NCBI RefSeq assembly: GCF_001423405.1
Contig: NZ_LMNS01000001.1
Span: 377,384 to 441,383 of the forward strand
Direction: 5' to 3'
DNA length: 64,000 nt
DNA from: Methylobacterium sp. Leaf123
GTDB taxonomy: Bacteria; Pseudomonadota; Alphaproteobacteria; Rhizobiales; Beijerinckiaceae
The notes under the pieces were generated by a model that saw only the letters and a list, made by a program, of their open reading frames with translations, searched no databases and was not told the origin of the DNA. This document shows positions 18,819-27,254 of this stretch, in pieces. The position numbers and the translations under genes were made by a program. The number at the start of each line of letters is the position of its first letter. The stretch's first letter is position 1.

Positions 18819-19142
18819 ATGACGAAGTTCAGCCTCGACGACCTCGCCGCCCTCGTGGACAGCCGAGCCGGCACGCCCCCCGAGACCTCCTACACCGCAA
18901 AGCTTCTCTCCGAGGGGCCGGCCAAGGCCGCCAAGAAGCTCGGCGAGGAGGCGGTCGAGGCCGTCATCGCCGCGGTGCAGGGCGACCCCAAGGCGCTCGT
19001 CTCGGAGGCGGCGGACGTGCTCTACCACCTCGTCGTGACGTTGAAGGCGGCGGGTGTGCCCCTCGACGACGTGATGACGGAGCTGGGCCGGCGCACCGCT
19101 CAGAGCGGGCTCGCCGAGAAGGCGGCGCGGAGGCACACATGA
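18819..19142 (+). CDS. hisE: Phosphoribosyl-ATP pyrophosphatase
   Basis: 107 residues from ATG at 18819 ([13 protein letters not shown]), the typical HisE start; an ATG at 18792 would add nine residues. The MazG-like metal site is visible at [13 protein letters not shown] and [11 protein letters not shown]. It hydrolyses phosphoribosyl-ATP in step two of histidine synthesis. Its stop overlaps the coaA ATG by the sequence ATGA (19139-19142), so the two are translationally coupled. Confidence 0.92.
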   Translation: MTKFSLDDLAALVDSRAGTPPETSYTAKLLSEGPAKAAKKLGEEAVEAVIAAVQGDPKALVSEAADVLYHLVVTLKAAGVPLDDVMTELGRRTAQSGLAEKAARRHT

Positions 19143-20152
19143 TCGGCGCCCCGATCCCGTCGGCAGGGATCGAACCGGAAGAGCGCCAGAATCCGGTGAC
19201 CGGCCAGGGGCCGGGCCGCCTCTCGCCCTATCGGATCTTTTCGCGGGACGAATGGGCGCAACTGCGCGCCGATGCCCCGCTGACCCTGAGCGCCGAGGAT
19301 ATCGGCCGCCTGCAATCGCTCAACGACCCGATCTCGATCGAAGAGGTCGTGGCGATCTACCTGCCGCTCTCCCGCCTGCTCTCGCTCTACGTTGCGGCAA
19401 CCCAGGGGCTGTTCAAGGCGACGCAGCGCTTCCTGCTCGCCGACCACGACACCAAGGTGCCCTACATCATCGGCCTGGCCGGCTCGGTGGCGGTCGGTAA
19501 ATCGACCACGGCGCGGGTGCTGAAGGCGCTGCTCGCCCGCTGGCCCAACACGCCGAAGGTCGATCTCATCACGACCGACGGCTTCCTTCACCCCAACGCC
19601 GAATTGCAGCGGATGGGCGCGATGGAGCGGAAGGGTTTTCCCGAGAGCTACGACAGCGCGGCGCTTCTGCGGTTCCTTGCCGACATCAAGGCCGGGCACA
19701 GGCGCGTCGCCGCCCCGGTCTATTCCCACCTCGTCTACGATGTGGTGCCCGGCGAGGAGCAGGTGATCGAATCGCCCGATATCCTCATCGTCGAGGGCCT
19801 GAACGTCCTCCAGCCGGCGCGCCTCCCGCGGGACGGCACCGCGATCCCCTTCGTCTCCGACTTCTTCGACTTCTCGATCTATCTCGATGGGCATGAGGAC
19901 GACCTGCACCGCTGGTACGTCAACCGCTTCCTGCGCCTGCGCCAGACCGCCTTCCGCGATCCGCTCTCCTATTTCCGCAAATACGCCGAGGTCACCGAGA
20001 CCGAGGCGCTGGAGATCGCCGACCGGCTCTGGACGACGATCAACCTGCCGAACCTGCGCGACAACATCCTGCCCACGCGGCAGCGGGCGGGCCTGATCCT
20101 GGCCAAGGGGCCGAGCCATCGCATCGAGAGCGTGGCGCTCCGGCGGTTGTAA
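19139..20152 (+). CDS. coaA: Type I pantothenate kinase
   Basis: About 337 residues from ATG at 19139, overlapping hisE by 4 bp. The P-loop GSVAVGKST lies about a third of the way along, with [25 protein letters not shown] and IVEGLNVLQ as further CoaA motifs. It performs the first and regulated step of coenzyme A synthesis. Linkage to hisE is common in this order. It is convergent with the chemoreceptor gene; I see no clear terminator between them. Confidence 0.93.
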   Translation: MIGAPIPSAGIEPEERQNPVTGQGPGRLSPYRIFSRDEWAQLRADAPLTLSAEDIGRLQSLNDPISIEEVVAIYLPLSRLLSLYVAATQGLFKATQRFLLADHDTKVPYIIGLAGSVAVGKSTTARVLKALLARWPNTPKVDLITTDGFLHPNAELQRMGAMERKGFPESYDSAALLRFLADIKAGHRRVAAPVYSHLVYDVVPGEEQVIESPDILIVEGLNVLQPARLPRDGTAIPFVSDFFDFSIYLDGHEDDLHRWYVNRFLRLRQTAFRDPLSYFRKYAEVTETEALEIADRLWTTINLPNLRDNILPTRQRAGLILAKGPSHRIESVALRRL

Positions 20153-20266
20153 TTCCGAATGGATCGGAGCCGGGGCTCGATCCGTTCGGCCGTTGGCTGC
20201 CCGCGGAGCATGACAAGCCCCCGCTCGCGAGCGAGGGCCATCGCGTGGCGTCCGCGTCCGGCGCGG

Positions 20267-21952
20267 TCAGGCGGCGCGCACCGTGGCGAGGAAGTGCCCG
20301 ACCTCGGCGTTGAGGTGCTCGGACTGGCGCGACAGCTCGGAGGCCGAGGCCAGCACCTGCGCGGCGGCTGCCCCCGTCTCCTCGGCCGCACCCGCCACGC
20401 CCGCGATGTTCGTCGTCACTTCGCCCGTACCGGTGGATGCCTGGGCAACGTTGCGCACGATCTCCTGGGTTGCCGCACCCTGCTCCTCCACCGCCGTCGC
20501 GATCGAGGCCGCGACGCCCGCGATCTCGCGGATGCGGGTGCCGATCCCGCCGATCGCTCCCACCGCCTGATCCGTCGAGCCCTGGATCCGGCCGATCTGG
20601 GTCGAGATCTCTTCGGTCGCCCGCGCTGTCTGATCGGCCAGCGCCTTCACCTCGGCGGCGACGACCGCGAAGCCGCGTCCCGCCTCGCCGGCGCGCGCCG
20701 CCTCGATGGTGGCGTTGAGCGCCAAGAGGTTCGTTTGCCCCGCGATCTGCGAGATCAGCGCCACCACGTCGCCGATGCGGCTGGCGGATTGGGCCAGATC
20801 CTGCACGAGCCCGGCCGTGGCGTTGGCTTCGGCGACCGCGGCTTGCGCCAGATCGGCCGAACCCGAGACCTGCCGGCTGATCTCGGCCACCGACGAGCCG
20901 AGTTCCTCGGCGGCCGCCGCCACGGTGTTGACGTTGGCCGCAGCCTGCTCGGCCGCTGCTGCCACGCTTGTGGACTGGGCGGCCGTCTGTCCGGCGGTGG
21001 CGCTCATGCTCTGAGCCGTGGCCTGCAACTCGCTGGCTGCCGCGGAGACCATGCCGACGATACCGCCGACCGCGGCCTCGAACCCGTCGGCCATCTGCCG
21101 CATGCCGGCCTTGCGCTGCTCCTCGGCCGAGGCGCGCGCAAGCGCGGTCTCCTCTTCGAGCTGGCGGGTTCGAATGAGGTTGTCGCGGAACACCTGTACG
21201 GCACCCGCCATCGCACCGATCTCGTCCCGGCGGCTGCCATAGGGGATCTCGGAGGCTGCATCGCCGCCGGCCAAGCGCCGCATCGCCCCGGTCATCCGCT
21301 CGATCGGGCGCGACACGCCCAGGAAGCAGAAGGTCATCGCGCACAGGGCGATGAAGACGGTAAGGCAGAGCATGAGCAGCGTGTTCTGCATCGCCGAAGC
21401 CTGCTCCGACCGGACGGCGGCATCGGCCTTCTTGCTGCCCACAATATTGATGTCGACGAGCTTGCGGGCTGCAGCGGAGACGGCAAGGTAGTTCGCGTAC
21501 ATCGACCCGCGGAAGAACGCCATGGCCTCTTCGTAGCGCTCTTTCGGAAACGCGCGAAGGCGTTCGCCATCGGCTCTCAGAAGATCAAGTTTCGATTTCA
21601 GCTCGTCATACGTCTGCTGCTCGTCCGGAGTGGCGACAAGGGATTGGTATGCGGCAACCCGTGTGTCGCGTTCGGCTGCGAACTCGACAATTTTGCTTCT
21701 GCTCTGTTCCTTCGACGCCTCATCCTCGGGCGTCATGTAGCGCGCCTGCCAGAGACGGGTCCGCAGAATGAGCGCGTTGATAGCATGGGCTTCATTGATG
21801 GACGGAATGGTATTTCCTAAAAGATCGTTCGTGACCTTAGAGATGCTGTTGATTTTGCAATAGGCAGCGGCACCCTGAAGTATGGAGACGATAAGCATCG
21901 CTGCGAAGAGGCACCCAAGGGATGCTCGAACGCTGAGTGAAATTTTTGGCAT
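20267..21952 (-). CDS. Methyl-accepting chemotaxis protein with four-helix-bundle sensor
   Basis: 561 residues. The N-terminus has one membrane segment (about 8-30), a periplasmic helical domain to about residue 190 resembling 4HB_MCP, a second membrane segment (about 192-213, [17 protein letters not shown]), HAMP ([18 protein letters not shown]), and a long signalling coiled coil whose hairpin tip contains [21 protein letters not shown] (core tip motif). It would signal to CheA/CheW; no che genes are nearby. The sensor-encoding half is visibly poorer in G+C than the signalling half, hinting at a mosaic gene. The ligand is unknown. Confidence 0.9.
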   Translation of the reverse strand: MPKISLSVRASLGCLFAAMLIVSILQGAAAYCKINSISKVTNDLLGNTIPSINEAHAINALILRTRLWQARYMTPEDEASKEQSRSKIVEFAAERDTRVAAYQSLVATPDEQQTYDELKSKLDLLRADGERLRAFPKERYEEAMAFFRGSMYANYLAVSAAARKLVDINIVGSKKADAAVRSEQASAMQNTLLMLCLTVFIALCAMTFCFLGVSRPIERMTGAMRRLAGGDAASEIPYGSRRDEIGAMAGAVQVFRDNLIRTRQLEEETALARASAEEQRKAGMRQMADGFEAAVGGIVGMVSAAASELQATAQSMSATAGQTAAQSTSVAAAAEQAAANVNTVAAAAEELGSSVAEISRQVSGSADLAQAAVAEANATAGLVQDLAQSASRIGDVVALISQIAGQTNLLALNATIEAARAGEAGRGFAVVAAEVKALADQTARATEEISTQIGRIQGSTDQAVGAIGGIGTRIREIAGVAASIATAVEEQGAATQEIVRNVAQASTGTGEVTTNIAGVAGAAEETGAAAAQVLASASELSRQSEHLNAEVGHFLATVRAA

Positions 21953-22404
21953 GCGTAACCCCGGTCTGGCGGCAATTTTATTGCGTGGGTAAATCAGTAC
22001 GCAGAGTTAAAGGGCGGTCGTTTTGCCTGTGGTGTCGAAGACGCTCGATTCATAAGAAATGCGAAGTGGTGAATAGTTTTTAAATCCGAAGAGGATCCGA
22101 ACATTCGGACTTATAATTCTCGATAAAGCGATAAATTTCTAAAATGAGGAGGCGTTGCGCCCCGGTCGTCGCGATCATCCGATGGCATCGATCCGCGATG
22201 ATCGCTGCAAATGACCGGGCTCTCCCGCGCGCGTTCGGTGGGGACAAGTCCGGGGATAACGCCCCAAACGGCTCAGCTTGCCCGCAAATTGCCCCGCACT
22301 GCCTTGGGGATGCCACAACCTCGGCCGTGTTTGCGCCACATCCGGCGACGTAACTGTTGCCCATACGCCGCTGGCGCCATCACGAAGAGTGAGCGACGAC
22401 AACG
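21953..22404. other. Low-GC intergenic stretch between chemoreceptor and lytic transglycosylase genes
   Basis: 452 bases. About 21960-22140 is strongly AT-rich for this genome (22081-22140 counts 22 G/C in 60). A small palindrome TCCGAA-CA-TTCGGA lies at 22096-22109, with a further TCCGAA at 22085-22090. The right part returns to normal composition. No convincing gene is seen; a control region and possibly transferred DNA are likely. Confidence 0.45.
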
Positions 22405-23550
22405 ATGCAGGGCCGTTCGATCGGATTGACGCGGACCACCAAGATTTCCTCTCACGCGCCGCGCAAGAGCGGGCGTCCCACCCCGTCTTCCGACGCCATC
22501 ACCCTCAATTCCCGGACGGGACGTGACCATGGCAGCCGCACGGCTCTGGTCCGCTCCATCCTCTCGATGACCCTGCTCGCCGGGGGGCTGAGCGCGGTTC
22601 TGCTCAATGCCGGCACGGATTTCGGGCGGGCCGAGGCCTCGACCAAGGTCTCCGACCTCGCCATGCCGAAGCCGCGCCTTCAGGCGCTCGCGCCGGAGAT
22701 GCCGGTGCCGAGCGTGCTGGCCGCCTCCGACAGCTTCCACCCCGTCGGCGATCTCGACACGGAACTCGGCGCCAACACGGTTGATCGCGTCTCCTATGAC
22801 TTCCTGCTCTCGCAGACCTCGACCGGCGACCCGAACGACATCCTCGAATTCGGGCCGATGAAGATCCGCCGCCACCTCGTCCAGACGATCGTCAAGGCGG
22901 CTCAGGCGGTCCAGACCGATCCGGTCCTGCTCATGGCGGTGGCCGACAAGGAATCGAGCTTCATCACCGCCGTCCAGGCCAAGACCTCCTCGGCCACCGG
23001 CCTGTTCCAGTTCATCGAGCGCACCTGGCTCGGCGTGATCCGCGATTTCGGGCCCCGATACGGGTACGAGAAGGAAGCCAGCCTGATCGTCCCGGACGGC
23101 AACGACCGGCCTTCGATTCAGGATCAGGCCGAGCGCTCCCGCATCCTCGACCTGCGCCGCGACCCCTACCTCTCGGCCGTCATGGCCGGCGAGATGCTGA
23201 AGCGCGACGCCGGGCGCATCGCCCTGAAGATCGGCCGCGAGCTGACCCTCGGCGAGGTCTACCTCGCGCACTTCCTCGGCCCGGACGACGCCGAGAGCTT
23301 CCTGTCCCAGGTCGTCGACAAGCCGACCGCCGCCGCCGCGACCCTGCTGCCCGGCCCGGCCCGGTCCAACCGGTCGATCTTCTTTGCCGGCACCACCGGA
23401 AGGGGCCGTCACCGCAAGCCCGCGAGCCTCTCGGTCGCGCAGGTGCACCAGAAGTTCGAGGCCATGATGAACGCCCGCGGCGACCGCTATCGCGACGTCC
23501 GCACCGTGGCCGGCCTCGTTGCGGTCGCCGATGCCGAGGCCGTTCAGTAG
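22405..23550 (+). CDS. Lytic transglycosylase-family protein
   Basis: 381 residues from ATG at 22405. A hydrophobic segment near residues 50-70 could be a signal anchor preceded by an unusually long N-terminal region, so the true start may be further in. The SLT-like catalytic region contains LLMAVADKESSF (catalytic Glu), TSSATGLFQFIERTWLGVI and LGEVYLAHFLGPDDAESFL, the pattern of periplasmic goose-lysozyme-type transglycosylases. It should cleave peptidoglycan glycan strands. It has no operon partner; the NepR-REC gene follows 191 bp on. Confidence 0.8.
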   Translation: MQGRSIGLTRTTKISSHAPRKSGRPTPSSDAITLNSRTGRDHGSRTALVRSILSMTLLAGGLSAVLLNAGTDFGRAEASTKVSDLAMPKPRLQALAPEMPVPSVLAASDSFHPVGDLDTELGANTVDRVSYDFLLSQTSTGDPNDILEFGPMKIRRHLVQTIVKAAQAVQTDPVLLMAVADKESSFITAVQAKTSSATGLFQFIERTWLGVIRDFGPRYGYEKEASLIVPDGNDRPSIQDQAERSRILDLRRDPYLSAVMAGEMLKRDAGRIALKIGRELTLGEVYLAHFLGPDDAESFLSQVVDKPTAAAATLLPGPARSNRSIFFAGTTGRGRHRKPASLSVAQVHQKFEAMMNARGDRYRDVRTVAGLVAVADAEAVQ

Positions 23551-23741
23551 CAGTGCGGCCGCCCGCCGCGCGGCGAGCCCGCGACGGTGAAAATCTTCCT
23601 CCGACGCAACTGAGCGGCACCCGCCCGCTTTGTTGTGTTGTGGTGCGGCCCGGACGCGCAGGGGAGGATCGTTTCGCCTTGAACGACACGTTTCGAAACC
23701 GATCGCATCGAGGGCCTGCCGATAATCCGCTTCTGCCGAGC

Positions 23742-24263
23742 ATGAAACTCGATCAGATCGGGCAGGCGCTCGCCTCCTGCTACGACAACCTCGTCGCGGA
23801 AGGCATTCCCGACCATCTCGCCGCCCTGGTTCGGCGGGTCGATCACGCCGAGCGCGCCGCGCCTGCCAAGATCGAGCGTCCGGATGCCCGCATCGCCCTC
23901 GTGGTCGAGGACGAGCGCGACACCCGCGAACTGGCCGAAAGCGTGCTGGAAGAGACCGAGATGCGCGTGATCGGCTGCGACAGCGCCGAGCGTGCCTTGA
24001 GCGTCCTGCAGGAAAGAGGCGGCGACGTCGCCCTGGTTTTCGCCGATATCCGCCTCGCGGGGGCGATGGATGGGCTTCAGCTCGCCCGGGCCATCGCCAC
24101 CCTCTGGCCACGCACCCGGCTGGTCGTGACCTCCGGCGTCGAACCGGAGCACGGCGCGGCCTTGCCGGAAGGGGCGGTCTTCATCCCGAAGCCGTGGCGC
24201 GCCTTCGACGTGCTGGTCGAGGCCGAGCGGGCCACCCGCGATCCGTCGCCCCCGGTGAGCTGA
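23742..24263 (+). CDS. Response regulator with NepR-like N-terminal segment
   Basis: About 173 residues from ATG at 23742. Residues 48-173 form a CheY-like receiver with acidic pocket VVEDE (E56, D57), phosphoacceptor D102 in FADIR, T130/S131 and K150 in PKPW, so it looks phosphorylatable. Residues 6-34 follow the NepR anti-sigma pattern: I6 G7, L10, Y14 D15, LV, E20, I22 P23 D24, L26, L29 and D34. NepR proteins bind EcfG sigma factors and the sigma-like domain of PhyR in the alphaproteobacterial general stress response. I see no DNA-binding output domain. A NepR-receiver fusion is an unusual architecture. Earlier in-frame codons upstream encode non-conserved residues. The receiver is certain; the NepR assignment rests on motif spacing. 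Confidence 0.75.
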   Translation: MKLDQIGQALASCYDNLVAEGIPDHLAALVRRVDHAERAAPAKIERPDARIALVVEDERDTRELAESVLEETEMRVIGCDSAERALSVLQERGGDVALVFADIRLAGAMDGLQLARAIATLWPRTRLVVTSGVEPEHGAALPEGAVFIPKPWRAFDVLVEAERATRDPSPPVS

Positions 24264-24290
24264 CCACGCGGCGTCGGGCCAGGTGATCGC

Positions 24291-24797
24291 TCAGGCCGCA
24301 ACCGCGTCGCGCCGACGGCGCCGAGGCAGGAAGAACAGCGCCGCGCCGATCAGGCCGACGACGCCCGCGCCCAGGCCGGCATAGACGAGTTCCCGGTCGG
24401 TCCGCTCCTGATGCGCGGTGTCATCCAAGATGATGACGTTGTCACCTGCGTTCAGTGATCCCGCTTCCCCGGCGATGTATTTGATCGGCAGGCTGTCGAT
24501 GGCCAATTGGTTGTCGACGATGATCTGGCCGGCAAGCGCATGCGAGATCGAAACCCCTTCGACCTTCCGCCGCAGGCCGCCGCGATCCATCCAGCTTAGG
24601 TCGAGCTTGTAATTCGTTCCGCCCCGGCGGCGCTTGACCCGTGTCGCGCTGTCGATCGTCGCCTCGCTCTCGATGCCCATGGCCATCACATCCCGCCGAC
24701 GATGGCCGTCCTGCCAGCAGGCGAAAGCCAAGATCGGTCCGCCGATCGCGCAGAGAACCGTAAGCCATTTCAGCTTGCCGAGAAGCCAACCGACCAT
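24291..24797 (-). CDS. DUF3592-like membrane protein
   Basis: About 168 residues from ATG at 24797 (a start 18 bases upstream is possible). There is an N-terminal membrane helix (WLTVLCAIGGPILAFACW), a soluble beta-rich middle with ATIDSATRVKRRRGGTNYKLDLSW, and a second membrane helix near the C-terminus (LVYAGLGAGVVGLIGAALFFL) followed by a basic tail. Two helices flanking an extracytoplasmic domain fit the DUF3592 type. Function is unknown. It is convergent with the NepR-REC gene. Confidence 0.6.
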   Translation of the reverse strand: MVGWLLGKLKWLTVLCAIGGPILAFACWQDGHRRRDVMAMGIESEATIDSATRVKRRRGGTNYKLDLSWMDRGGLRRKVEGVSISHALAGQIIVDNQLAIDSLPIKYIAGEAGSLNAGDNVIILDDTAHQERTDRELVYAGLGAGVVGLIGAALFFLPRRRRRDAVAA

Positions 24798-25288
24798 ACC
24801 TTCGACCTCTTCCAATTTTCGAGGTGATCAAGCTAGGCGGGGCACTTCAGGAAATCAAACGATCCACGGGTTGTTGTGGTTCTGAGGCGACTTTGCGGCT
24901 CAAGATCAAGACGTTGAGCCGGCTCTATTGATAGAGGCCTTCGCGGAATCCCGCGGTTTTGTCGATATGCGCCGAGCCGGAGGCTGCGCCGAATCGGCGA
25001 TCCCCGCGGTCGCCTCACGACGGGCCTGACACGTGGCGACGGCCCAAGCTGAAGACGATCGGTCGCCCAGCGCCCTCGTCACGGCCCGCGACCCTTCCGG
25101 ATGACAGATCGAGGCAGATCACGCGCCACGCCGGGCCGGGCTCGATTCGGGAGTAACCCCATCGCGACGGCTAAGCTGATGTGAGCCGGCGCACGGCCGA
25201 GTCGTGGAAAATCCGTAAACAGCATGGAACCGACCAAGCACAGTCACGCTTGTAATGGCAAAGATTACTGCACAGGTAGGCACCTGCG
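24798..25288. other. Intergenic region before the L,D-transpeptidase gene
   Basis: 491 bases between divergent genes. Apart from a possible stress-type promoter at 25226-25250 (listed separately), I see no supported gene, RNA or repeat. Short open frames here have no recognisable protein character. Confidence 0.4.
25226..25250 (+). promoter_or_regulatory. Possible EcfG-type promoter (imperfect)
   Basis: GGAAC (25226-25230), 16-nt spacer, then CGCT (25247-25250). The EcfG consensus is GGAAC-N16/17-CGTT, so the -35 is perfect and the -10 has one mismatch. It ends 38 bases before the ATG of the L,D-transpeptidase gene, a spacing similar to the better example before DUF3072. Confidence 0.35.
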
Positions 25289-25957
25289 ATGAAGACCTTG
25301 GCATCTGTTCTCGTCGGCGCGGTCGGCGTCTGTGTTCTCGCGATGGGCGCTGCCAACGCTGCGCCCTACGATCCGTTCGGCTCCGATAACGATGATTATC
25401 AGGAGCAGTCGCAGGGCGGCTGGCCTGTCTATGACCCCTACGCCACGCAGCGTGGCTCCAGCGCCCGCGGTTATAGTCAGGGCTACGGTGAGGCCGAAGC
25501 CGCTCAGGCTCAGGTCGCACGCATTCCCCGTGAAGTCGTGGTCTACGACACCCGCTACGCGCCGGGCACGATCGTCGTCTCCACGGCCGAGCGCCGCCTC
25601 TATTACGTGATGCCGGGTGGCCAGGCCGTTCGCTACGGTGTCGGCGTCGGGCGTCCGGGCTTCACTTGGAGCGGCGTGAACAAGATCACCGCCAAGCGCG
25701 AATGGCCGGGCTGGACGCCTCCGGCAGCCATGATCGCCCGTCGTCCCGACCTGCCGCGCTATATGGCCGGCGGTATCGAGAACCCGCTCGGCGCCCGTGC
25801 GATGTATATCGGCAAGTCGGAATACCGGATCCACGGCTCCAACGAGCCGGACACGATCGGGCAGGCGGTCTCCTCAGGCTGCATCCGCATGACCAACGAG
25901 GACGTGACCGACCTCTATTCCCGCGTGAAGGTGGGGGCCACCGTCGTCGTCAACTGA
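25289..25957 (+). CDS. L,D-transpeptidase (YkuD family), secreted
   Basis: 222 residues with a signal peptide (MKTLASVLVGAVGVCVLAMG, cleavage near ANAAP). A Gln/Tyr/Ser-rich linker follows, then a YkuD domain from about residue 90. The catalytic motif HGSNEPDTIG...SSGCIRM is intact, including the nucleophilic Cys. Such enzymes crosslink peptidoglycan through 3-3 bonds or attach proteins to it. The gene is monocistronic and ends in a strong terminator at 25982-26018. Confidence 0.9.
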   Translation: MKTLASVLVGAVGVCVLAMGAANAAPYDPFGSDNDDYQEQSQGGWPVYDPYATQRGSSARGYSQGYGEAEAAQAQVARIPREVVVYDTRYAPGTIVVSTAERRLYYVMPGGQAVRYGVGVGRPGFTWSGVNKITAKREWPGWTPPAAMIARRPDLPRYMAGGIENPLGARAMYIGKSEYRIHGSNEPDTIGQAVSSGCIRMTNEDVTDLYSRVKVGATVVVN

Positions 25958-25981
25958 CGCGCCGACCCATCGAAACCTTCG

Positions 25982-26018
25982 AAAAGAGCCGCGCCGGTCA
26001 TCCCGGCGCGGCTCTTTT
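25982..26018 (+). terminator. Strong hairpin terminator, possibly bidirectional
   Basis: Perfect 16-bp stem AAAAGAGCCGCGCCGG / CCGGCGCGGCTCTTTT with loop TCATC. The A and T tracts on either side allow termination from both the L,D-transpeptidase gene (+) and the small secreted gene at 26068 (-). Confidence 0.85.
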
Positions 26019-26067
26019 CATATCCGCTCGGCGCTCGCGCATCGCGAGGGGCCGACTGCCATTGCTC

Positions 26068-26391
26068 TTACGGCGCGACGCGTCCGACGGCGGTCTGCGG
26101 ACCGTTCAGGAACGACACCGGCATGTCGCAGAAGCAGCGAGCGCCCAGCGGGCGCGGGCCGGGGAGAGGGCAGGAGAACGGCTGCAGGCCGCTGATGCCC
26201 GATTGCACCGCATCACAATTGAGGCCCATGGCGCGGCGCGGCGGGCCGCCGAAGTCGCGGTCGCGATAGGCCCGTGCGCGGGGCGGCGGCGCATCGTAGC
26301 CGTCGTCGTAATATTGTGCCTGGGCGGGCGCGAGGCTTCCGGCCGCGACGGCGATCAGGGCTGCGAGGCCGAGAGTACGAACGGGACGCAT
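26068..26391 (-). CDS. Small secreted protein of unknown function
   Basis: About 107 residues from ATG at 26391 (a TTG at 26400 adds three). The signal peptide ends near APAQAQYY. The mature chain opens with a Tyr/Asp/Arg/Pro-rich stretch and then has four cysteines (LNCDAV, FSCPL and RCFCDM), enough for two disulfides. I do not recognise the family. It is likely periplasmic or surface-located. It shares a terminator region with the L,D-transpeptidase gene but not its strand. Confidence 0.6.
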   Translation of the reverse strand: MRPVRTLGLAALIAVAAGSLAPAQAQYYDDGYDAPPPRARAYRDRDFGGPPRRAMGLNCDAVQSGISGLQPFSCPLPGPRPLGARCFCDMPVSFLNGPQTAVGRVAP

Positions 26392-26528
26392 CGTGTCCAA
26401 AACCTCCGCTGGGCCGCCTCAAACGGAGCCGGCGAGGTGGGGAGCCTTGCGGGGTCCGGGCGGCGGAAAAGAGGCGGAGCCGGAGACCACTTGACTCGAT
26501 AAGCCCTGGGGCCAAGCCCCGAAACGAG

Positions 26529-26558
26529 GACGGCCCACCCCGTAAGGAGCGGGCCGTC
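26529..26558 (-). terminator. Hairpins downstream of the phasin gene
   Basis: GACGGCCC (26529-26536) pairs with GGGCCGTC (26551-26558). A second hairpin, CTCCGAAC/GTTCGGAG with a 4-nt loop, lies at 26572-26591, right after the phasin stop. Together they probably end the phasin message; no long T tract is present. Confidence 0.45.
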
Positions 26559-26597
26559 GGCCTTACGTGCACTCCGAACCGAGGTTCGGAGGGTGCG

Positions 26598-27074
26598 TTA
26601 GGAGTTGGCTTTCTGCGCGTCGTTGGCATTCTCGCGGGCCGTCTCGACGCCCTGCTCGTAGGCCTGGCGGGCGTCGGCAGCACCCTGCTGCATGACACTC
26701 TTGGCGTTCTCGGCGCTCTGCTGAAATGCGCTCTGGGCGAGGCCACCGAACTCCTTGGCCTGCGCCTGGATCGCCGCGAACTGCGCGCGCACGAACTCGG
26801 CCTGATGCTGCATGGCCTCCTGCACGTCGCGCGAACGCACGAGCTTCTGCGCCAGATCGAACGCGGCGTTGACGTTCTGCTCAGCGTACTCGAAGCCGCG
26901 CGAGGAGATGCTCGTGGCGTTGCTGCGGGCGAGATCGGTCGAGCCCTGGACGGTGTCCGCGGTGCGGCGGGCCGCGCCGATGAACGAATCGAACGCCTTG
27001 CGGGCCTGCTCGACGCTCTTCTCGGCGAAGTCGCGCATTTCGGTCGGGACTTCGTAATTGGGGGTGTTTGTCAC
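26598..27074 (-). CDS. Phasin (polyhydroxyalkanoate granule-associated protein)
   Basis: About 158 residues from GTG at 27074, chosen because GGAGAGAG precedes it and because MTNTPNYEVPTEMRDFAEKSV is the usual phasin start. The protein is almost wholly amphipathic helix with Ala/Gln-rich coiled-coil character (VEQARKAFDSF, AFDLAQKLV, AEFVRAQFAAIQAQAKE), the Phasin_2 pattern. It coats PHB granules. The upstream region holds two palindromes resembling a PhaR-type operator, which supports a PHB link. No other pha genes are nearby. Confidence 0.85.
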   Translation of the reverse strand: MTNTPNYEVPTEMRDFAEKSVEQARKAFDSFIGAARRTADTVQGSTDLARSNATSISSRGFEYAEQNVNAAFDLAQKLVRSRDVQEAMQHQAEFVRAQFAAIQAQAKEFGGLAQSAFQQSAENAKSVMQQGAADARQAYEQGVETARENANDAQKANS

Positions 27075-27105
27075 GTCTCTCTCCTGTGTTCGCATCGAGC
27101 GCTCG

Positions 27106-27133
27106 TTGTGCGGCGCACAATGTGCACTGCACA
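27106..27133. promoter_or_regulatory. Paired palindromes, candidate PhaR-type operator
   Basis: TTGTGC-GGC-GCACAA (27106-27120, perfect 6-bp arms) is followed at once by TGTGC-ACT-GCACA (27121-27133, perfect 5-bp arms). Both share the TGC-N3-GCA core reported for PhaR repressors of PHB genes in alphaproteobacteria. They sit 32-59 bases upstream of the phasin GTG, where a repressor would cover the promoter. Confidence 0.6.
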
Positions 27134-27143
27134 ATAGCGCGGG

Positions 27144-27185
27144 GGTAACCTTTTTGCCAGCCCCGGGGGACCAATTAAGGTTACC
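27144..27185. repeat. 9-bp inverted repeat with 24-bp spacer
   Basis: GGTAACCTT (27144-27152) and AAGGTTACC (27177-27185) are exact reverse complements. They lie between the phasin and histidine-kinase genes and could be an operator or a weak hairpin. Function unknown. Confidence 0.5.
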
Positions 27186-27254
27186 AGTTGATAAACGTGT
27201 GTCGGCAGGCTTCAGTGTCCACGTCCGGCCGCAGTTAAGTTACACAGGGCTCAG

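Noticed and set aside
22080..22364. 94-codon minus-strand frame in the AT-rich intergenic region
   Set aside because: No ribosome-binding site, no recognisable protein character, mixed composition across the frame.
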